Positions 20,631-32,033 are shown, counted from the stretch's first letter. The stretch: 64,000 bases of DNA from Proteles cristata cristata (GCA_017311185.1 JAESUZ010002399.1:158766-222765), one strand, 5' to 3'. The notes: generated by a model from the sequence alone, not told the origin. Numbers and translations: made by a program.

Positions 20631-22537
20631 AAGAAGAATTGGTCATTGAAAAAAGCAAGTGGCTCCCTGTGGGAAGTGTTTACAGAAGGATATTTAGAGC
20701 TTACCAAGGTGGATAAAGCTAAATGACTCCTCTGGAGAAGGATTGTCCTTGTTGACTTAAGAGACTATCTCAGGAAGACTAACTCTAGGGAATTTACAGA
20801 AGATGAGAGCTGTAGCCAGTTACTCTGATGTTAGATAAGACAGCTCAAAGGATTCAGTGGAAACTGCAGTAGAATTCCCTCAGATCTGGGAGGGGAATGA
20901 TGGCTTAGGTTTGGAGCAGTAATATTCTATAATGGAAGGAAGCTTACAAACTCCCAGTTCTTATTAGGCAGCGAGCCCTAGAAAATAAGAATTATGTAAC
21001 AAAATTATCCCAGACTTTTCCAGCTGGTGAAATGAGATCACATGAGCACTACTATCCAAATTTCATCAGCTGCAAAGCCCCACCTGCTCACAGAGGAATT
21101 TAACCCCATTCCAAAGACTGTCCAGTTATTTCTGATCACTCTCAGTTGGGGAGGGGGGAGCTGTTACCACATGTGCCCGTAAATATCTCACTCACATTCT
21201 TATAGTCTAGACTACTGGTCAAGGCACCTCATCACTGCTTCCATTGCTAATGCCCTTTGTGCAAATAGCACAGAACACTCAGTCTTCAAGGTATTAAGAT
21301 CTGGGCCTGTCACCCAAGTTTATATAGATTCTGTCACTTTGGCTCTAAACAGCATAATTGGAGCCCAGAATCATAGAAGGGCCTTCAGGAAAATGGTGCC
21401 TTCAGCTTTTGGCTCTGTCTTCCCCACTGGGCCTTGAACCCAAAGGGCTAGCCAAAGCATCAACACTCTACTTTCCCTGTATTCTTTCCAGATCTTTCTC
21501 TCTTCTGTGTGCCCCAGAAATAAAAAAGCACCAACGTATCCTTCTTCCTTCAGCCCCAATTCCAAAGTCCCCATGCATATAGACTTATGCCAATAAGTAA
21601 AGGAATGGGTATGGGAAACTATCACCTGATCTCTTTCCAATGAAGTTCTAGCACTAGGTTGAGCTCAGCCAAGACACTCTGTTATGTGTATGATAAAAAC
21701 ATAGGCTATGTTTCTATCAGGGCCTGAATGGGAAGAGGAAGAGCATATCAGAGGAAGGAAACAGTGATACAAAGGGAACTGCCTTCTCAGAAAGAGAATT
21801 AAACATTGAAAGAGTCCCTGACTCCCTTTGTCACTCTTTCTCACTGCTCATTTTCATTTTCTCAGGCTTGATTTCAGTATTGAGTGAAAGTTTTTTGTTC
21901 CTTCATCTTTAGATCCAGAAAAGGACAGACATTAATTAGCATTCATAGCCGAAACAACCAGTAATTAAGATGGGGTTTCACCATGAAATGCTATGGAAAG
22001 TGATTGATGACATTGAGTTTGGTGCACCCCTTTGCCTTAAGTTAATTCTATTTCATGTCCAAAGCTGAAGCCTTTTGTTTCATAAATCGGTGGAATATCT
22101 CTCCAGGCAAAGCAACCTTAATATGAACATGTTATCACTTTCAAACTACAGTTACTGCAGCAGTGCAATTCAAGTAGCCCTTTTTAGTTAGTCATTTCAC
22201 CATGAAGATTTTCAAACCCTGAAAACCATACAAAAGAAACAGATAGGCAAACTATGGAAGTAGAAGAATTATAGACCCGATTTAGTAGATACTGTTACCC
22301 ATGAGGGAGATGACAACGAACCCCCACTTCTATTGGCATGTTGTGAATTGCCAGACAAAACTAGAGAAGAGGAAATTTAAGGAAGCTGTGGGTGACGACT
22401 CAGGAGATCTTTAAGTCATAAGAAAAATTCTTGACCATCAAGCGTTGCTGCCAACATGGAGAAAAACTGGGAAGCTGGTAAAATATAAGGGCTGAAAAAT
22501 GCTATAAAGAAAAAGCGAATGGTTACATGGATCTAGA
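20631..22537. other. 1.9 kb single-copy stretch
   Basis: The longest repeat-free block left of the CpG island. It has no recognisable coding exon. The frame at 21,358-21,582 and its reverse overlap are not supported. Conserved non-coding DNA or old LTR sequence cannot be excluded. Confidence 0.4.
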
Positions 22538-22600
22538 GCAGTAGCCCTCAACTGGGAGAGATTTTGCCTCCTAGGGGACATTTGGCTGTTCAGTTTCTCA
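22538..22600 (+). mobile_element. MER5A 5' fragment
   Basis: It matches the start of MER5A: 'gcagtagccctcaactggg', 'gattttgcctcctagggg', 'acatttgg'. It ends abruptly at L1-related sequence. Confidence 0.65.
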
Positions 22601-22830
22601 GACTTTCCTTGCTTTTGATGACCTTGACAGTCTGTAGGAATATAGGTCAGAACTTTGATAGAATGTCCATTTTTCTGATGTTATTCTCATGGTTAGACTG
22701 TGGTTATGGGTTTTTAAGGGGAAGGACAATGAAGGTCAAGTGCTATTCTCATCACATCATATCTAGGGCTATCAGCATGACTTATCACTGATGGTGTTAA
22801 GCTTGACCACCTGTCCAAGATAGTGTTTAT
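22601..22830 (-). mobile_element. L1ME-type 3' fragment
   Basis: The antisense L1M 3' UTR signature is 'tgatgaccttgacagtctg', 'ctcatggttagactgtgg', 'gcatgacttatcactgatgg'. The same block, better preserved, occurs at about 63,270-63,500. Confidence 0.75.
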
Positions 22831-23040
22831 GACCCCTTAATACTCTACTCTTTGGAAGCAAGTGTGCAGCCTCGACTTGCTGTGTGAGTAGTTATGCTTC
22901 ATGTCATTGAGGGGGGAATATCTACATAAATTATTTGGAATCCTATGTGGGAGATTTGTCTCTTCTCCCATATTGATTTGTTCATCATTCATTTGCACCA
23001 GTATGGCTGCCTGGATATATATTTCAGACGTTTTAATTCT

Positions 23041-23148
23041 TTTTTTTTAAGATTTTATTTTTAAGTGAGCTTTATACCCTATGTGGGGCTCGAACTCAGA
23101 ACCCTGAGATCAAGATTCGCATGCTCCATTGGATGAGCCAACCAGGCT
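23041..23148 (-). mobile_element. CAN-SINE (type C)
   Basis: T-run, 'aagattttatttttaag', a 'gggctcgaactcagaaccc' box B region, and 'ggatgagccaaccaggc' at the head end. Confidence 0.85.
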
Positions 23149-23564
23149 CATTGAAGTCAGTGAACAAAAGTTGTGTTTTCAAAGAACTTTGTTAGAATGC
23201 ATAAAATGAGTAATTCTTTTCATGCCATGTGAACATAAAGTAAGAGATTTAGTCTCTTTAAGGTTCTGTATAAACAGAATGAGCTGCAAAGTTGAGGCAG
23301 CTGCCCAGACTATTCAAATGTAGTAGTATCCTGTACCCACCACCCGGCTGTCAGAGAAAAAGTTTGGCTCAATGTGTACAGGTTGGTAGTCTGCATTGAA
23401 TGAACGTACTGAATATTTACTTAACATCACTGCATGAGTTCTGGGACTCAAGAGAGACTTTGGAATGAGTCTGGAGGTAGGAAAGGTGAAATTAAAAAGA
23501 AAATGCCATTTTTTTCAAAGTCTGCTTTCTCTTCATGGCACCTTTTCACTCTCTTTCCCCATAC
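23149..23564. other. Single-copy stretch
   Basis: About 415 bp before the MER5A element; no repeat or exon recognised. Confidence 0.4.
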
Positions 23565-24035
23565 TAGAGCAATGGTACTCAACCAAGGTCAATATTGCAC
23601 CACCCACCACAAGACATATATCAATATATGAAGATATTTAGGAGGGATGACAACTTTGGGGGAGCAGAGTACTGGCATCTAATGGGTAAATACCAGTGAT
23701 GCTCATAAACATGCTCCTGTACACAAGACAGCTCCCCAGATAAGGAATTCTTGGGGGCATCTGGGTGGCTCAATCAGTCAAGTGTCTGACTTCGGCTCAG
23801 GTCATGATCTTATGGTCCATGAGTTCAAGTCCTGCATCAGGCTCTGTGCTGACAGCTCAGAGCCTGGAGCCTGCTTTGGATTCTATGTGTGTCTCTATCT
23901 CTGCCCTCTCTCACTCATGTTCTATGTCTGTCTGTCTCTCTCAAAAAATAAATAAACATTTAAAAATTAAGAAAAAAATTATGTACACCAAATGCCAATG
24001 GTGCCAAGGTTGAGAAACCCTGGACTAGTGGGCAA
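23565..24035 (+). mobile_element. MER5A DNA transposon, split by SINE
   Basis: Both ends are visible: left 'gcaatggtactcaaccaagg', right 'gccaaggttgagaaaccctg'. In between, 'ctggcatctaatgggtaaat' and 'gatgctcataaacatgctcc' match the element. A SINE inserted at 23,753. Confidence 0.82.
23753..23978 (+). mobile_element. CAN-SINE (type B) inside MER5A
   Basis: Head GGGGGCATCTGGGTGGCTCA, tail AAAAATAAATAAACATTT. It interrupts MER5A between 'aaggaattc' and 'tatgtacaccaaatgcc'. Confidence 0.93.
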
Positions 24036-24115
24036 GAAGAAAATATTCCAGGTTGATCACATTAATTTCTCACAACCAGAGAGAGATGTAGTTGTCTTGG
24101 TATATCCCCTTTTAA

Positions 24116-24132
24116 GTGTGTGTGTGTGTGTG
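24116..24132. repeat. (GT)8 microsatellite
   Basis: A short uninterrupted GT run. Confidence 0.9.
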
Positions 24133-24204
24133 TTTTACCACTAGCTACTGCATTGGCCAGGTTACCATTGGTATTGAAAGACATTTCAGAGCACAGGTAA
24201 AACC

Positions 24205-24725
24205 CAACTAAAACCAAACTTTTATCCCTAGCCTATACAACTCTGAAAAACCAGGCCTTCCCTACCTTTATGTCTTCTTCTCATGACCTGCTGCCCTCAA
24301 TTCGCTTGACCTATCCAGCTATACAAGGCCCAAGGCAAGACTTGGCGTTATGACATTTGCACTTGATGATCCTCTCTATCTGGACTATTCTTCCTCCAGA
24401 CCTGGGTGGGCATGGGTGGCTTTTTTTTTTTTCTTTTTGTGATTCTCAGCTCAGCTCAGACATTACTTTCTCGGCAAAGCTAATCACCCTATCTAAAGTA
24501 CATCCCCCAAGCACACACAAACATGCTCTTGATCTCATAGTTTCATGTGCCCGTCGCAGTTACCACTTTCTGGAATTATCTTGTTCATCTTCTACATTAG
24601 CATGTAAGCTTTCTAAGAGCAGTGACTTTTTCTTTTCAGCTCAGCTTGAATCTGTGTACCCTAACCAGTCTGGCACAGAGTCCAAGTTAAATAAATATTT
24701 GTTGAATGACTAAATGGATGAATGA
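24205..24725 (+). mobile_element. L2 LINE 3' fragment
   Basis: L2 3' landmarks in order: 'aggccttccctacctttatg', 'atgacatttgcacttgatg', 'gcaaagctaatcaccctatc', 'gtaagctttctaagagc', 'ctggcacagagtccaag' and 'aataaatatttgttgaatg'. Confidence 0.78.
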
Positions 24726-24823
24726 AGGACTTCGTAGTAAATATTTTAAATTTCTGGAAATTCGGAATTCATAGGGAATGTGTTTCACTTCATTAATCTT
24801 TTAAGAAAAAAAAAAAAAGGCGA

Positions 24824-25050
24824 GGGGCACCTGATTGGCTCAGTCAGTTAAGCATCTGACTCTTGATTTTGGCTCAGGTCATGATCTCACAGTTTTGTGA
24901 GTTCCAGCCCCACATTGGGCTCTGCACTGACTCTGTAAGGCCTGCTTGGGATTCTGTCTCTCTCTCTCTTTCTCTCTCTTCTCTGTCTGCCCCTCCACAG
25001 CTTGCGCTTCATCTCTCTCAAAATACTTTAAAAATTATTAAAAAGAAGAA
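24824..25050 (+). mobile_element. CAN-SINE (type B)
   Basis: Head GGGGCACCTGATTGGCTCAG. Box B is changed to GAGTTCCAGCCC. The tail has lost the AATAAA pattern ('caaaatactttaaaaatt'). No clear duplication. Confidence 0.9.
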
Positions 25051-25250
25051 AGAAAAAAATGGGACTTGATGACTTAAATTTCAAACTATGGGATGTTTTC
25101 AAAAAACATTTGTAGTTTGAATGGCTCATCATTTAGGAACACACCACATAGTATGTTAATTTCATTAAATCATAAAATCATTATAACTTTTTATATTGCA
25201 TGTCAATGAATAATGTATTCAAGTATTTCTGAATATGGTATTGAATTAAA
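25051..25250. other. Short single-copy stretch
   Basis: AT-rich spacer between two SINEs. Confidence 0.4.
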
Positions 25251-25260
25251 AAATAATTAA

Positions 25261-25458
25261 GGGCCCTTGGGTGGCTCAGTCAGTTGAGCATCTGACTTCT
25301 GCTCAGGTCATGATCTTGCGGTTTGTGAGTTTGAGCGCCATGTCTGGCTCTCTGTTGTCAGCACAGAGCCCATATCAGATCCTCTGTCTCCTCTCTTTGC
25401 CCCTCCCCAGCTTAATGTTCCCTGTCTCTTTAAAAAATAAACACTAAAAATTGTTTTT
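25261..25458 (+). mobile_element. CAN-SINE with TSD
   Basis: A 10-bp duplication AAATAATTAA lies at 25,251-25,260 and 25,459-25,468. The body is shortened ('ctctctgttgtcagcacag'). Confidence 0.92.
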
Positions 25459-25468
25459 AAATAATTAA

Positions 25469-25774
25469 CATTTTATCCCTAGATCTCTTTCCCCGTTTAA
25501 GAGAAGCACAAAAACCCTTGAAAACAGATGAAACCTTTAGTGCTGAAGCTGTTAGTTTTCAGGACTTAGAGCCTCATGCAGATAGAGAAAATATTAAGTC
25601 GTAGAAAACCAGCCAACACAAGTGAGCAAGAAAAACACCCCACAACTCACTGAACAGAAATTTTACCCTCAGGGAACTTTGTCTACCCAGTGTTATTTTC
25701 TGAGATATTACTATTAGCAGCGTCTCCTCTGTTTGAAAACAGAAAGTTTGTAATCTTTCACGTTGTTCTTTCAA
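25469..25774. other. Single-copy stretch
   Basis: About 300 bp. The 115-codon - frame that covers it extends into L1 antisense sequence and is not a gene. Confidence 0.4.
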
Positions 25775-26088
25775 TGCAGATTTTAAATAGTTTATTGAGG
25801 TGAAATTCACACACCATAAGATTAACTGTTTTAAAGTATACAGCCCAGTCACATTTAGCACATTCACAATATTGTGCAACCATTGCCCCTGCCTGGTTTC
25901 AAAACATTTCCATGACTTCAAAGTAAAACCCTCTACCCATTAAGCAGTGTCTTCTCCCTCAGCCTCTGACATCCAGTATTGTGCATTCTGTCCCTACGGG
26001 CTTATCTATTCTGGATATTTTGTACAAATGGAATCCTACAATATGTGGTCTTTTTTGTCTTGCTCTTTTCACTTGACAGGCTGTTTTT

Positions 26089-26300
26089 TTTTTCCAAAAA
26101 AGATTTAAGTTTATTTATTTTTGAGAGAGAGTCAGAGAGAGTGAGAGGGGGAAGGGCAGAGGGAGGGAGAGAATTCCAAGCAGGCTCCTCACTGTCGGCA
26201 TGAAGCCCGATGTGGGGCTTGAACTCACAAACCATGAGATCATGACCTGAGCTGAAACAAAGGGTCAGATGCTTAACCGACTGAGCCACCCAGGTGCCCC
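26089..26300 (-). mobile_element. CAN-SINE inside L1M
   Basis: The flanks GACAGGCTGTTTTT (26,075-26,088) and GGCAGGCTATTTTT (26,301-26,314) form a 12/14 duplication. The head is near consensus. Confidence 0.93.
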
Positions 26301-26699
26301 GGCAGGCTATTTTTAAGATTCATCCATGTTGTAACATGTATCAGTGTCTATTCATTTTTTATGGACAGATAATATTCCATTGTATGGATATACAACATTT
26401 GTTTCATCTGTTCATAAATTGATGGGCATTTGGGTTTTTTCCACATTTTAGCTATTATAAATAATGATGCTATGAGCATGGGTGTACATGCGTTTGTTTC
26501 AGTACCTGTCTTCAATTATTTTAGATGTATACTTAGGAGGAAAATTGCTGGATTAAATGATAACTCCGTTTTTCACTTTTTGAGGAACTGCTGAACTCGT
26601 TTCCATAGTACCTGTACCATTTTGCATCCCTGCTAGTAATATAAGAGGTTTCCATTTTCTCCATATTCTTGTCAACGCTTGTTATATTCCTAAAAGTTT

Positions 26700-26930
26700 T
26701 TTGAAAAATGTTTGTTTATTTATTTATTTATTTATTTATTTATGTTGAGAGAGACAGAGAGCAAGCTGGGTGTGGGGCAGAGATAGAGGGAGAGAGAGAG
26801 AATCCTGAGCAGAGAATCCTCACTGTCAGCACAGAGCCTGATGTGGGTCCCAAACCCATGACCATGAGATCATGACCTGATCTGAAATCAAGAGTCAGGC
26901 GCTAAACTGACTGAGCCACCCAGGCGCCCC
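26700..26930 (-). mobile_element. CAN-SINE with expanded TTTA tail, inside L1M
   Basis: The antisense tail has grown to about eight TTTA units (26,712-26,743). The head is diverged ('gtgggtcccaaacccatg') but complete at the GGCGCCCC end. Confidence 0.92.
26712..26743. repeat. (TTTA)n microsatellite in a SINE tail
   Basis: About seven to eight TTTA units derived from the AATAAA-type tail of the surrounding SINE. Confidence 0.93.
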
Positions 26931-27060
26931 TTTCATTTTTTGTAAAACCAGTGGATGGGAAGTGGTACTTCATTGTGGTTTTGATTTACATTACACAAAA
27001 GACTAATGATGCTGAGCATCTTTCCATGTATTTATTGATCTTTTTCAATGTAGACTACTG

Positions 27061-27714
27061 CTTACTTTAGAATATTTCTGAAAGTTTATAGTTTCATAAA
27101 ATATATATATATGTATATATATATGTGTGTGTATTACAGGAGATAGATCAGAAGCAAACAGGGATGAGAGAGCTAGTGTTACCAAATTATATTTGGCAGA
27201 TGCCCCAAATGTCTTCCTGGCCCCATCCCCTGAAAATATCACATTTTCCACAACAATGGAAAGTTCCTTTCTGATATCAAGTCGTAGAGACCTTGAATAT
27301 TTGCTGATACAGTTAAACGAAATAGCAGAAATGTCGTAAAAGTGGCAGACAGGAAATAAGGAAAGCAATGGTAGACAGGACAAGTTGGAGACTGACTTCC
27401 TATCCATGGGGTAAGGAGGAGGTTGCAACCTGGAATGGGTCTTTTGCAGAGTCTACTGGGCACACGCAAATAATTGAGAAATGTATTGGAAGACATCCGT
27501 GGGCTTGTTTCCTTAACAAGATCGGAAATTGAGAAAAAAAAAAAAAAAACAACAACAACACATCTTTCCCGTCAAAACTTCTGCTTGCTTTCTGAGACAC
27601 AGTCTATGTAAATTGAACGAACCCTATGTTCCTATTTTCCTTAGCTATTCCTGATTTTTTTTTTCAATCCAAGCAACTCAGAGCGCTAAGTGTGATTATG
27701 GTAACTGTGCTCAT
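27061..27714. other. Unrecognised stretch with a TA/TG repeat
   Basis: It includes an AT/GT dinucleotide run at 27,100-27,133 and an A-run with CAA units at 27,534-27,560. A + frame at 27,127-27,339 (70 codons) has an ordinary protein-like composition. It begins in the repeat and has no splice or family support. Confidence 0.35.
27100..27133. repeat. (TA)n(TG)n repeat
   Basis: Alternating ATAT and TGTG units, interrupted once by TGTATAT. Confidence 0.9.
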
Positions 27715-27965
27715 GGGTAGGTCATCGAACCTCTGGGAAATGGAGGTGAGGTAGACAATGTGGCAAAGTAGGGTGAGATCTGAGCTGATGGTCAGGAGAT
27801 CTGTGTCCCAGCCCTCAGTTCTAAAATAACAGGTTTGTAACCTTGAATAAATGACTTAACCTCTTAGAGCCCCAGTTTCCTCATTTGTAAATAAATGAAT
27901 GATAGGACTCTTGACTATCTTTAACGGTCCTTTGCAGCTCTGAGATTCTATTTGAGAAGTTCATG
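27715..27965 (-). mobile_element. MIR SINE, antisense
   Basis: Typical antisense MIR order: 'tgtgtcccagccctcag', 'gtaaccttgaataaatgac', 'ttaacctcttagagccccag' and 'tttcctcatttgtaaat'. Confidence 0.8.
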
Positions 27966-28515
27966 TGTTATGGAATTTAAAGTTCAAAGACAAATGTATA
28001 TTCTTGCTTTGTTTGTATGTATAGAAATTAAAACTGTCATTTGGTTCAAACCTGCATCAACAGAATAAGTTTAAAAAGGAAAAGACAAGGCCCAGGGTCA
28101 CAGACTTCCAAGTTCTGAAGCTAGGCTCCTATGTGTGTGTTGGCTCGGTGCCTCGGTACACTTGCATGTGTGATGGTCTGACCTCTGCCCTAAGGTTTCT
28201 TAATCTTCGTTTTGCAATGTGTGTCCTAGATGTTTGTTTATCAAACAGTGTAACTGACTCAGACAGGACATTGCACTATTTCCTAGTCAGTGGCTAAAAT
28301 ATTTCTCATCTGAACTTTTCCGTCTTTCATTCTATAACTTTTGTGACTTCAAACAAAGGTACCTTGACTTTCACTTCATCTGATGATGCATTTTATTTTC
28401 CACAGGGAGGCACTGGGTTTTGAAATATTCCTCCCCCTTCATTTGTAGGGAAAGTTACAATAAATGATAAGGGGATTCTGCCCTGCCACCATAGGGGCCT
28501 CCCTCCAGCCAGTCT
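27966..28515. other. Single-copy stretch
   Basis: About 550 bp, including some GTGTGT short runs. No repeat or exon recognised. Confidence 0.4.
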
Positions 28516-28570
28516 TTTTTTTTTTTTTTAACTTTTAATGTTTATTTATTTGTGTGTCTGAAAGTGAGAA

Positions 28571-28618
<48 letters not shown>

Positions 28619-28770
28619 GTGAGCAGGGGAGGGACAGAGAGAGAGGGAGACACAGAATCCAAAGCAAACTACAGGCTCTGTGCCTGACATGGGGCTCGAA
28701 CCCATGGACCGTGACATAGTGACCTGAGCCAAAGTCGGATGCCCAACCGACTGAGCCACCCAGGGGCCCC
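28516..28770 (-). mobile_element. CAN-SINE with expanded GA tract
   Basis: The GA run at about 28,579-28,615 is the longest of its kind in the window. Weakly matching flanks (28,499-28,514 and 28,771-28,786) may be an old duplication. Part of the body is lost between 'tacaggctctgtgcctgac' blocks. Confidence 0.92.
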
Positions 28771-28965
28771 TCCTTTCAACTAGTCTAACACAGGTTCGGG
28801 TCTGCTCCGGATCATCTCATTATCAGGAGAGTACAATTAGCAACTTTAGTCCCTGATGAGGAGTCAAGAATTTAAGATCTATCTGGGAAGGTTCTGTTCC
28901 ATTTCAGCTCCAACACAGCACAAGCTGGTTCATAACCTTAGAATTAAAATACAGAGCTAATGGAA

Positions 28966-29061
28966 GTGCACTTGTGATGAGCACTGGCGATTTATGCCTG
29001 AGACTTATATTACACTGTCTGTTAGGTGGAATTCAAACTAAAAGAAAGCTTAAAAATAAAT
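28966..29061 (+). mobile_element. Very short L1 3' end with TSD
   Basis: About 96 bp of the end of a carnivore L1 3' UTR ('tgatgagcactggcgattta', 'cctgagacttatattacac'). The flanks at 28,946-28,965 and 29,062-29,081 match in 17 of 20 bases, so it is an extreme 5'-truncated insertion. Confidence 0.78.
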
Positions 29062-29081
29062 AAAATATAGAGCCAATGAAA

Positions 29082-29427
29082 ATGATAAAGCCATGGTCTT
29101 TGTATTAGTTTTTATTTCCAATTTTGAAGGTTTTCTCAAGTTAAAAACAGTAGTAGATTAGATAAATGCTCGATCAGAGAACTGATATGATCTCCATTCT
29201 CTGAAGACCTATTTTTGATGTTTTGATTATCCCTTGGCTATTTCTTTTTTTGTTAATTTGCAAGCATACTTTGCATTTGTGCCTTCCTTGGGTTTCTGTA
29301 TTTAGTCTTTCTTTCAGCCCTAGGTTAGCTTGTTTATTTCCAAAAAAGCAGCAACCTTCTGTTAAAGGCTGGGAGCAGGAGAAGTATGAGGTCTGGGGGA
29401 GGGAGGTGTAATTGAAGCTGAAAGGCT
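29082..29427. other. Single-copy stretch
   Basis: No repeat recognised; a 62-codon frame at 29,223 is not supported. Confidence 0.4.
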
Positions 29428-29667
29428 TTTTTTTTTTTTAAATTTTTTTAATGTTTTTTATTTATTTCTAAGAGAGAGAGAAAAAGAGAGAGACAGCGTG
29501 AGCAGGGGAGGGTCAGAGAGAGAGAGAGTCACAGACTTTGAAATAGGCTCCAGACTCTGAGCTGGCAGTCAGCACAGAGCCCGATGCGGGGCTTGAACCC
29601 ACAAACCATGAGATCGTGATCTGAAGCGAAGTCGGACGCTTAACCGATTGAGCCATCCAGACGCCCC
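29428..29667 (-). mobile_element. CAN-SINE (type A) inserted next to an older SINE
   Basis: The head ends exactly at 29,667, where the tail of another antisense SINE begins. The tail reads TTTATTTCTAAG, so the CTAG found in other type A copies is lost here. Confidence 0.93.
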
Positions 29668-29879
29668 TATTTATTTATTTTGAGAGCGAGTGCACATGCA
29701 TGTGTGAACACACATGAGTGGAGAAGGGACAGAAAGAGAGGGAGAGAGAATCCCAAGCAGGCTCTTCACTATCGGTGCTGGGTTATCAGTGCCAGGGCTC
29801 AATCCCACAACCCTGAGATGATGACCTGAGCCGAAATCAAGAATCAGACACTTAACTGACTGAGCCACATAGGTGCCCC
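29668..29879 (-). mobile_element. CAN-SINE, older
   Basis: It starts with its tail 'tatttatttattttgag', then a 'gcacatgcatgtgtgaacac' insert in place of the GA tract, and ends CACATAGGTGCCCC. Confidence 0.9.
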
Positions 29880-29984
29880 TGGATTGGCAAGATTTTTAAG
29901 GATTGATACTATTCAAAGCTTTGAAGAATATGAAGAAAATGGCATTCATACTCTAAGTAGGGGTGTAAGTTTCGTCTTCTAAAA

Positions 29985-30182
29985 ATTTTTTTTGTAATGT
30001 TTATTTTTGAGAGAGAGCACAAGCAGGGTAGCGGCAGAGAGAAAGGGAGACACAGAATCCAAGACAAGCTCCAGGCTCTGAGCTGTCAGCACAAAGCACA
30101 ACGCAGGGCTTGAACACAAACTGTGAGATCATGACCTGAGCCAAAGCTGCACGCTTAACAGACTGAGCCACCCAAGTGCTCC
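29985..30182 (-). mobile_element. CAN-SINE (type B)
   Basis: Antisense copy ending 'gccacccaagtgctcc'. Flanks near 29,966-29,984 and 30,183-30,200 resemble each other imperfectly, as expected of an old duplication. Confidence 0.9.
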
Positions 30183-30243
30183 AGGTTTGTCCTTTTAAAA
30201 GACAACTTGACAGTATCTTTTAAAATTTAAAATGCATGTATCT

Positions 30244-30427
30244 GGGGCACTTGGGTGACTCAGTCCTTTAAGCAACCGACTCTTGATTTCTGCTTAGGTT
30301 GTGATCTCAAGGTTCCTGAGTTCAAGCCCTGCTGCAGACTCCGAGCTGACAGTGCTGAGTCTGCTTGGGATTCTCTGTCTCCCTCTCTCTCTGCCTCTCC
30401 CCTGCTTTATCTCTCTCTTTTTCAAAA

Positions 30428-30458
<31 letters not shown>

Positions 30459-30480
30459 AGTTAAACAAAATAAAATAAAA
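30244..30480 (+). mobile_element. CAN-SINE with AAAT microsatellite tail
   Basis: Head GGGGCACTTGGGTGACTCAG. The tail carries about nine AAAT units and a second A-rich part. Confidence 0.93.
30425..30459. repeat. (AAAT)n microsatellite
   Basis: Nearly perfect AAAT units grown from the SINE tail. Confidence 0.95.
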
Positions 30481-30960
30481 AGCACATACTCTTTGACTCA
30501 ACATCATTACCACTTACAGGGCTCAACTATATAGAAGTGCTTGGACAAATACGCAAAGATACATGCACAGGGGTATTAACTGGAGTATTGTGAAGAATTA
30601 GGGAAAAATCCTGAATGTTCATCAATAGGGATATGGCTAATACATTACGGTATACCCATACTATGGAATACTGGGTAGCAGTAAAAACAAAAAATGAGGC
30701 TTAATGATTTAGATATCCACATACAAATATAATAACATGGAATGATGTTTGTGATATATTATTAAGTGGATGAAAGCAATTTGTAGAGCAATGAGTATAA
30801 TATAATCTCATTTTGAAAAAATAGGTATCTGTGACCATATATGTGCATGGCAAACATTTGGGAAGATAGGTATCAGATTGCTCACAGCTGTCATTATCTC
30901 CATTGAGCAGGATCAGAGATTCTTTTACTTTATAAACTTCTATTTGAACAAAAGAAGCAA
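30481..30960 (+). mobile_element. Old L1M 3' UTR
   Basis: Sense-strand L1M signature: 'aaaatcctgaatgttcatc', 'catactatggaatactggg', 'taataacatggaatgatg', and 'tataatctcattttgaaaa'. No open frame. Confidence 0.75.
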
Positions 30961-31026
30961 ACATGTACTTCCTTTATAAGCAAAATAATAGACAATCAGT
31001 GGGGCTTACTATGTGAAACTTTGCTT

Positions 31027-31065
31027 TGATGTTTTATTTATTTTTGAGAGAGAGAGAGAGAGAAA
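31027..31065 (-). mobile_element. SINE tail fragment only
   Basis: 'ttttatttatttttgagag' plus a GA run is the tail end of an antisense CAN-SINE with no body or head. It is probably a very short 5'-truncated insertion. Confidence 0.6.
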
Positions 31066-31077
31066 AGAATCTTTCAG

Positions 31078-31303
31078 AGATGCCTGGGTGGCTCAGTCAG
31101 TTAAATGTATGACTCTCGATTTTGGCTCAGGTCATAATCTCAAGGTTCGTGAGTTTGAGCCCCATATCAGGCTCTTCACTGACATTGTGGAACCTGTTTG
31201 GGATTGTTTCTCTCCCTCTCTCTCTCTGCCCCTCTCCTGCTGGTGCACGCGTGTTTTTTCTCTCTCTCTCAAAACAAATAAATAAACTTAAAAAAATAAA
31301 ATA
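31078..31303 (+). mobile_element. CAN-SINE (type B)
   Basis: TCTTTCAG occurs at 31,070-31,077 and 31,305-31,312, a likely short duplication. Head 'gatgcctgggtggctcag', tail AAAACAAATAAATAAAC. Confidence 0.92.
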
Positions 31304-31312
31304 GTCTTTCAG

Positions 31313-31784
31313 GAATGTATTAGTCTGTGGACAGCGATATAGAGCTACAAAGAATTTGGACAATTTTACATGAGGTTTAATTTGCATCATGGTTTAATAA
31401 AGAAAGAGAACTGATTCATAAGCTGATCTAGATTGCCATATCTAATATTTTGCCCAGTGGCGACAAAATCAGATTTGTTGAATTCTTTTATAAATACTAT
31501 TGAAACGAGCTTGCAGAAAGTTGAGGTTAGACCCTGATTCTCAAAGCTGTCTGTATAGATGGTCTGGATTAGATACATAACCTAGCTAAAAGTGACCCTC
31601 AAAATCTATGAGTTCACCTTCAAGGCTTTTGCTTTAAGTGTCTTTTTATAGGAGGGATTCCCCCTGTGTCTAATATAGAAGTAGAATGCTCCCAAATGAG
31701 AACTTGATTCTCTTTCAGACAGGTTTATGTGATAATGAGCTGGGTGTGTGAAGTATTCCTTATTCACCGATATGCATATGTCCC
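31313..31784. other. Single-copy stretch
   Basis: About 470 bp; a 63-codon - frame (31,387-31,578) is not supported by any recognised domain. Confidence 0.4.
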
Positions 31785-31915
31785 CCTGAAATAATAATAT
31801 ATCTACCTCATAAGCTTATTGCGAGGGTAAAATGAAATAATACATGTAAAGTGTTTGTGGCAGTATCTGGCACATATTTAATACCTGATGGCAATGTTAT
31901 TTATACATGTTGCTA
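31785..31915 (-). mobile_element. MIR fragment, antisense
   Basis: 'ctacctcataagcttattgc' and 'gtaaagtgtttgtggcag', then 'ctggcacatatttaatacc' follow the MIR 3' half in antisense. Confidence 0.6.
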
Positions 31916-31987
31916 AAGATGTTCTATTTGAATAACAATAACTTGGCCTTTACCAGGTGCCGTGTATGGTCCAAGTGAAGGAGACAG

Positions 31988-31991
31988 GGTT

Positions 31992-32033
<42 letters not shown>

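Larger units (their letters stand above)
25775..27060 (-). mobile_element. Old L1M 3' part, split by two SINEs
   Basis: Antisense L1M sequence: 'gtttattgaggtgaaattc', 'cacattcacaatattgtgc', 'attccattgtatggatatac', and 'gtggttttgatttacattac'. The blocks 25,775-26,074, 26,315-26,699 and 26,931-27,060 are contiguous once the SINEs are removed. Confidence 0.85.

Noticed and set aside
27127..27339. 70-codon + frame with ordinary protein-like composition
   Set aside because: It starts inside a TA/TG repeat and has no start context, splice signals or recognised family. Kept only as a note in the stretch entry.
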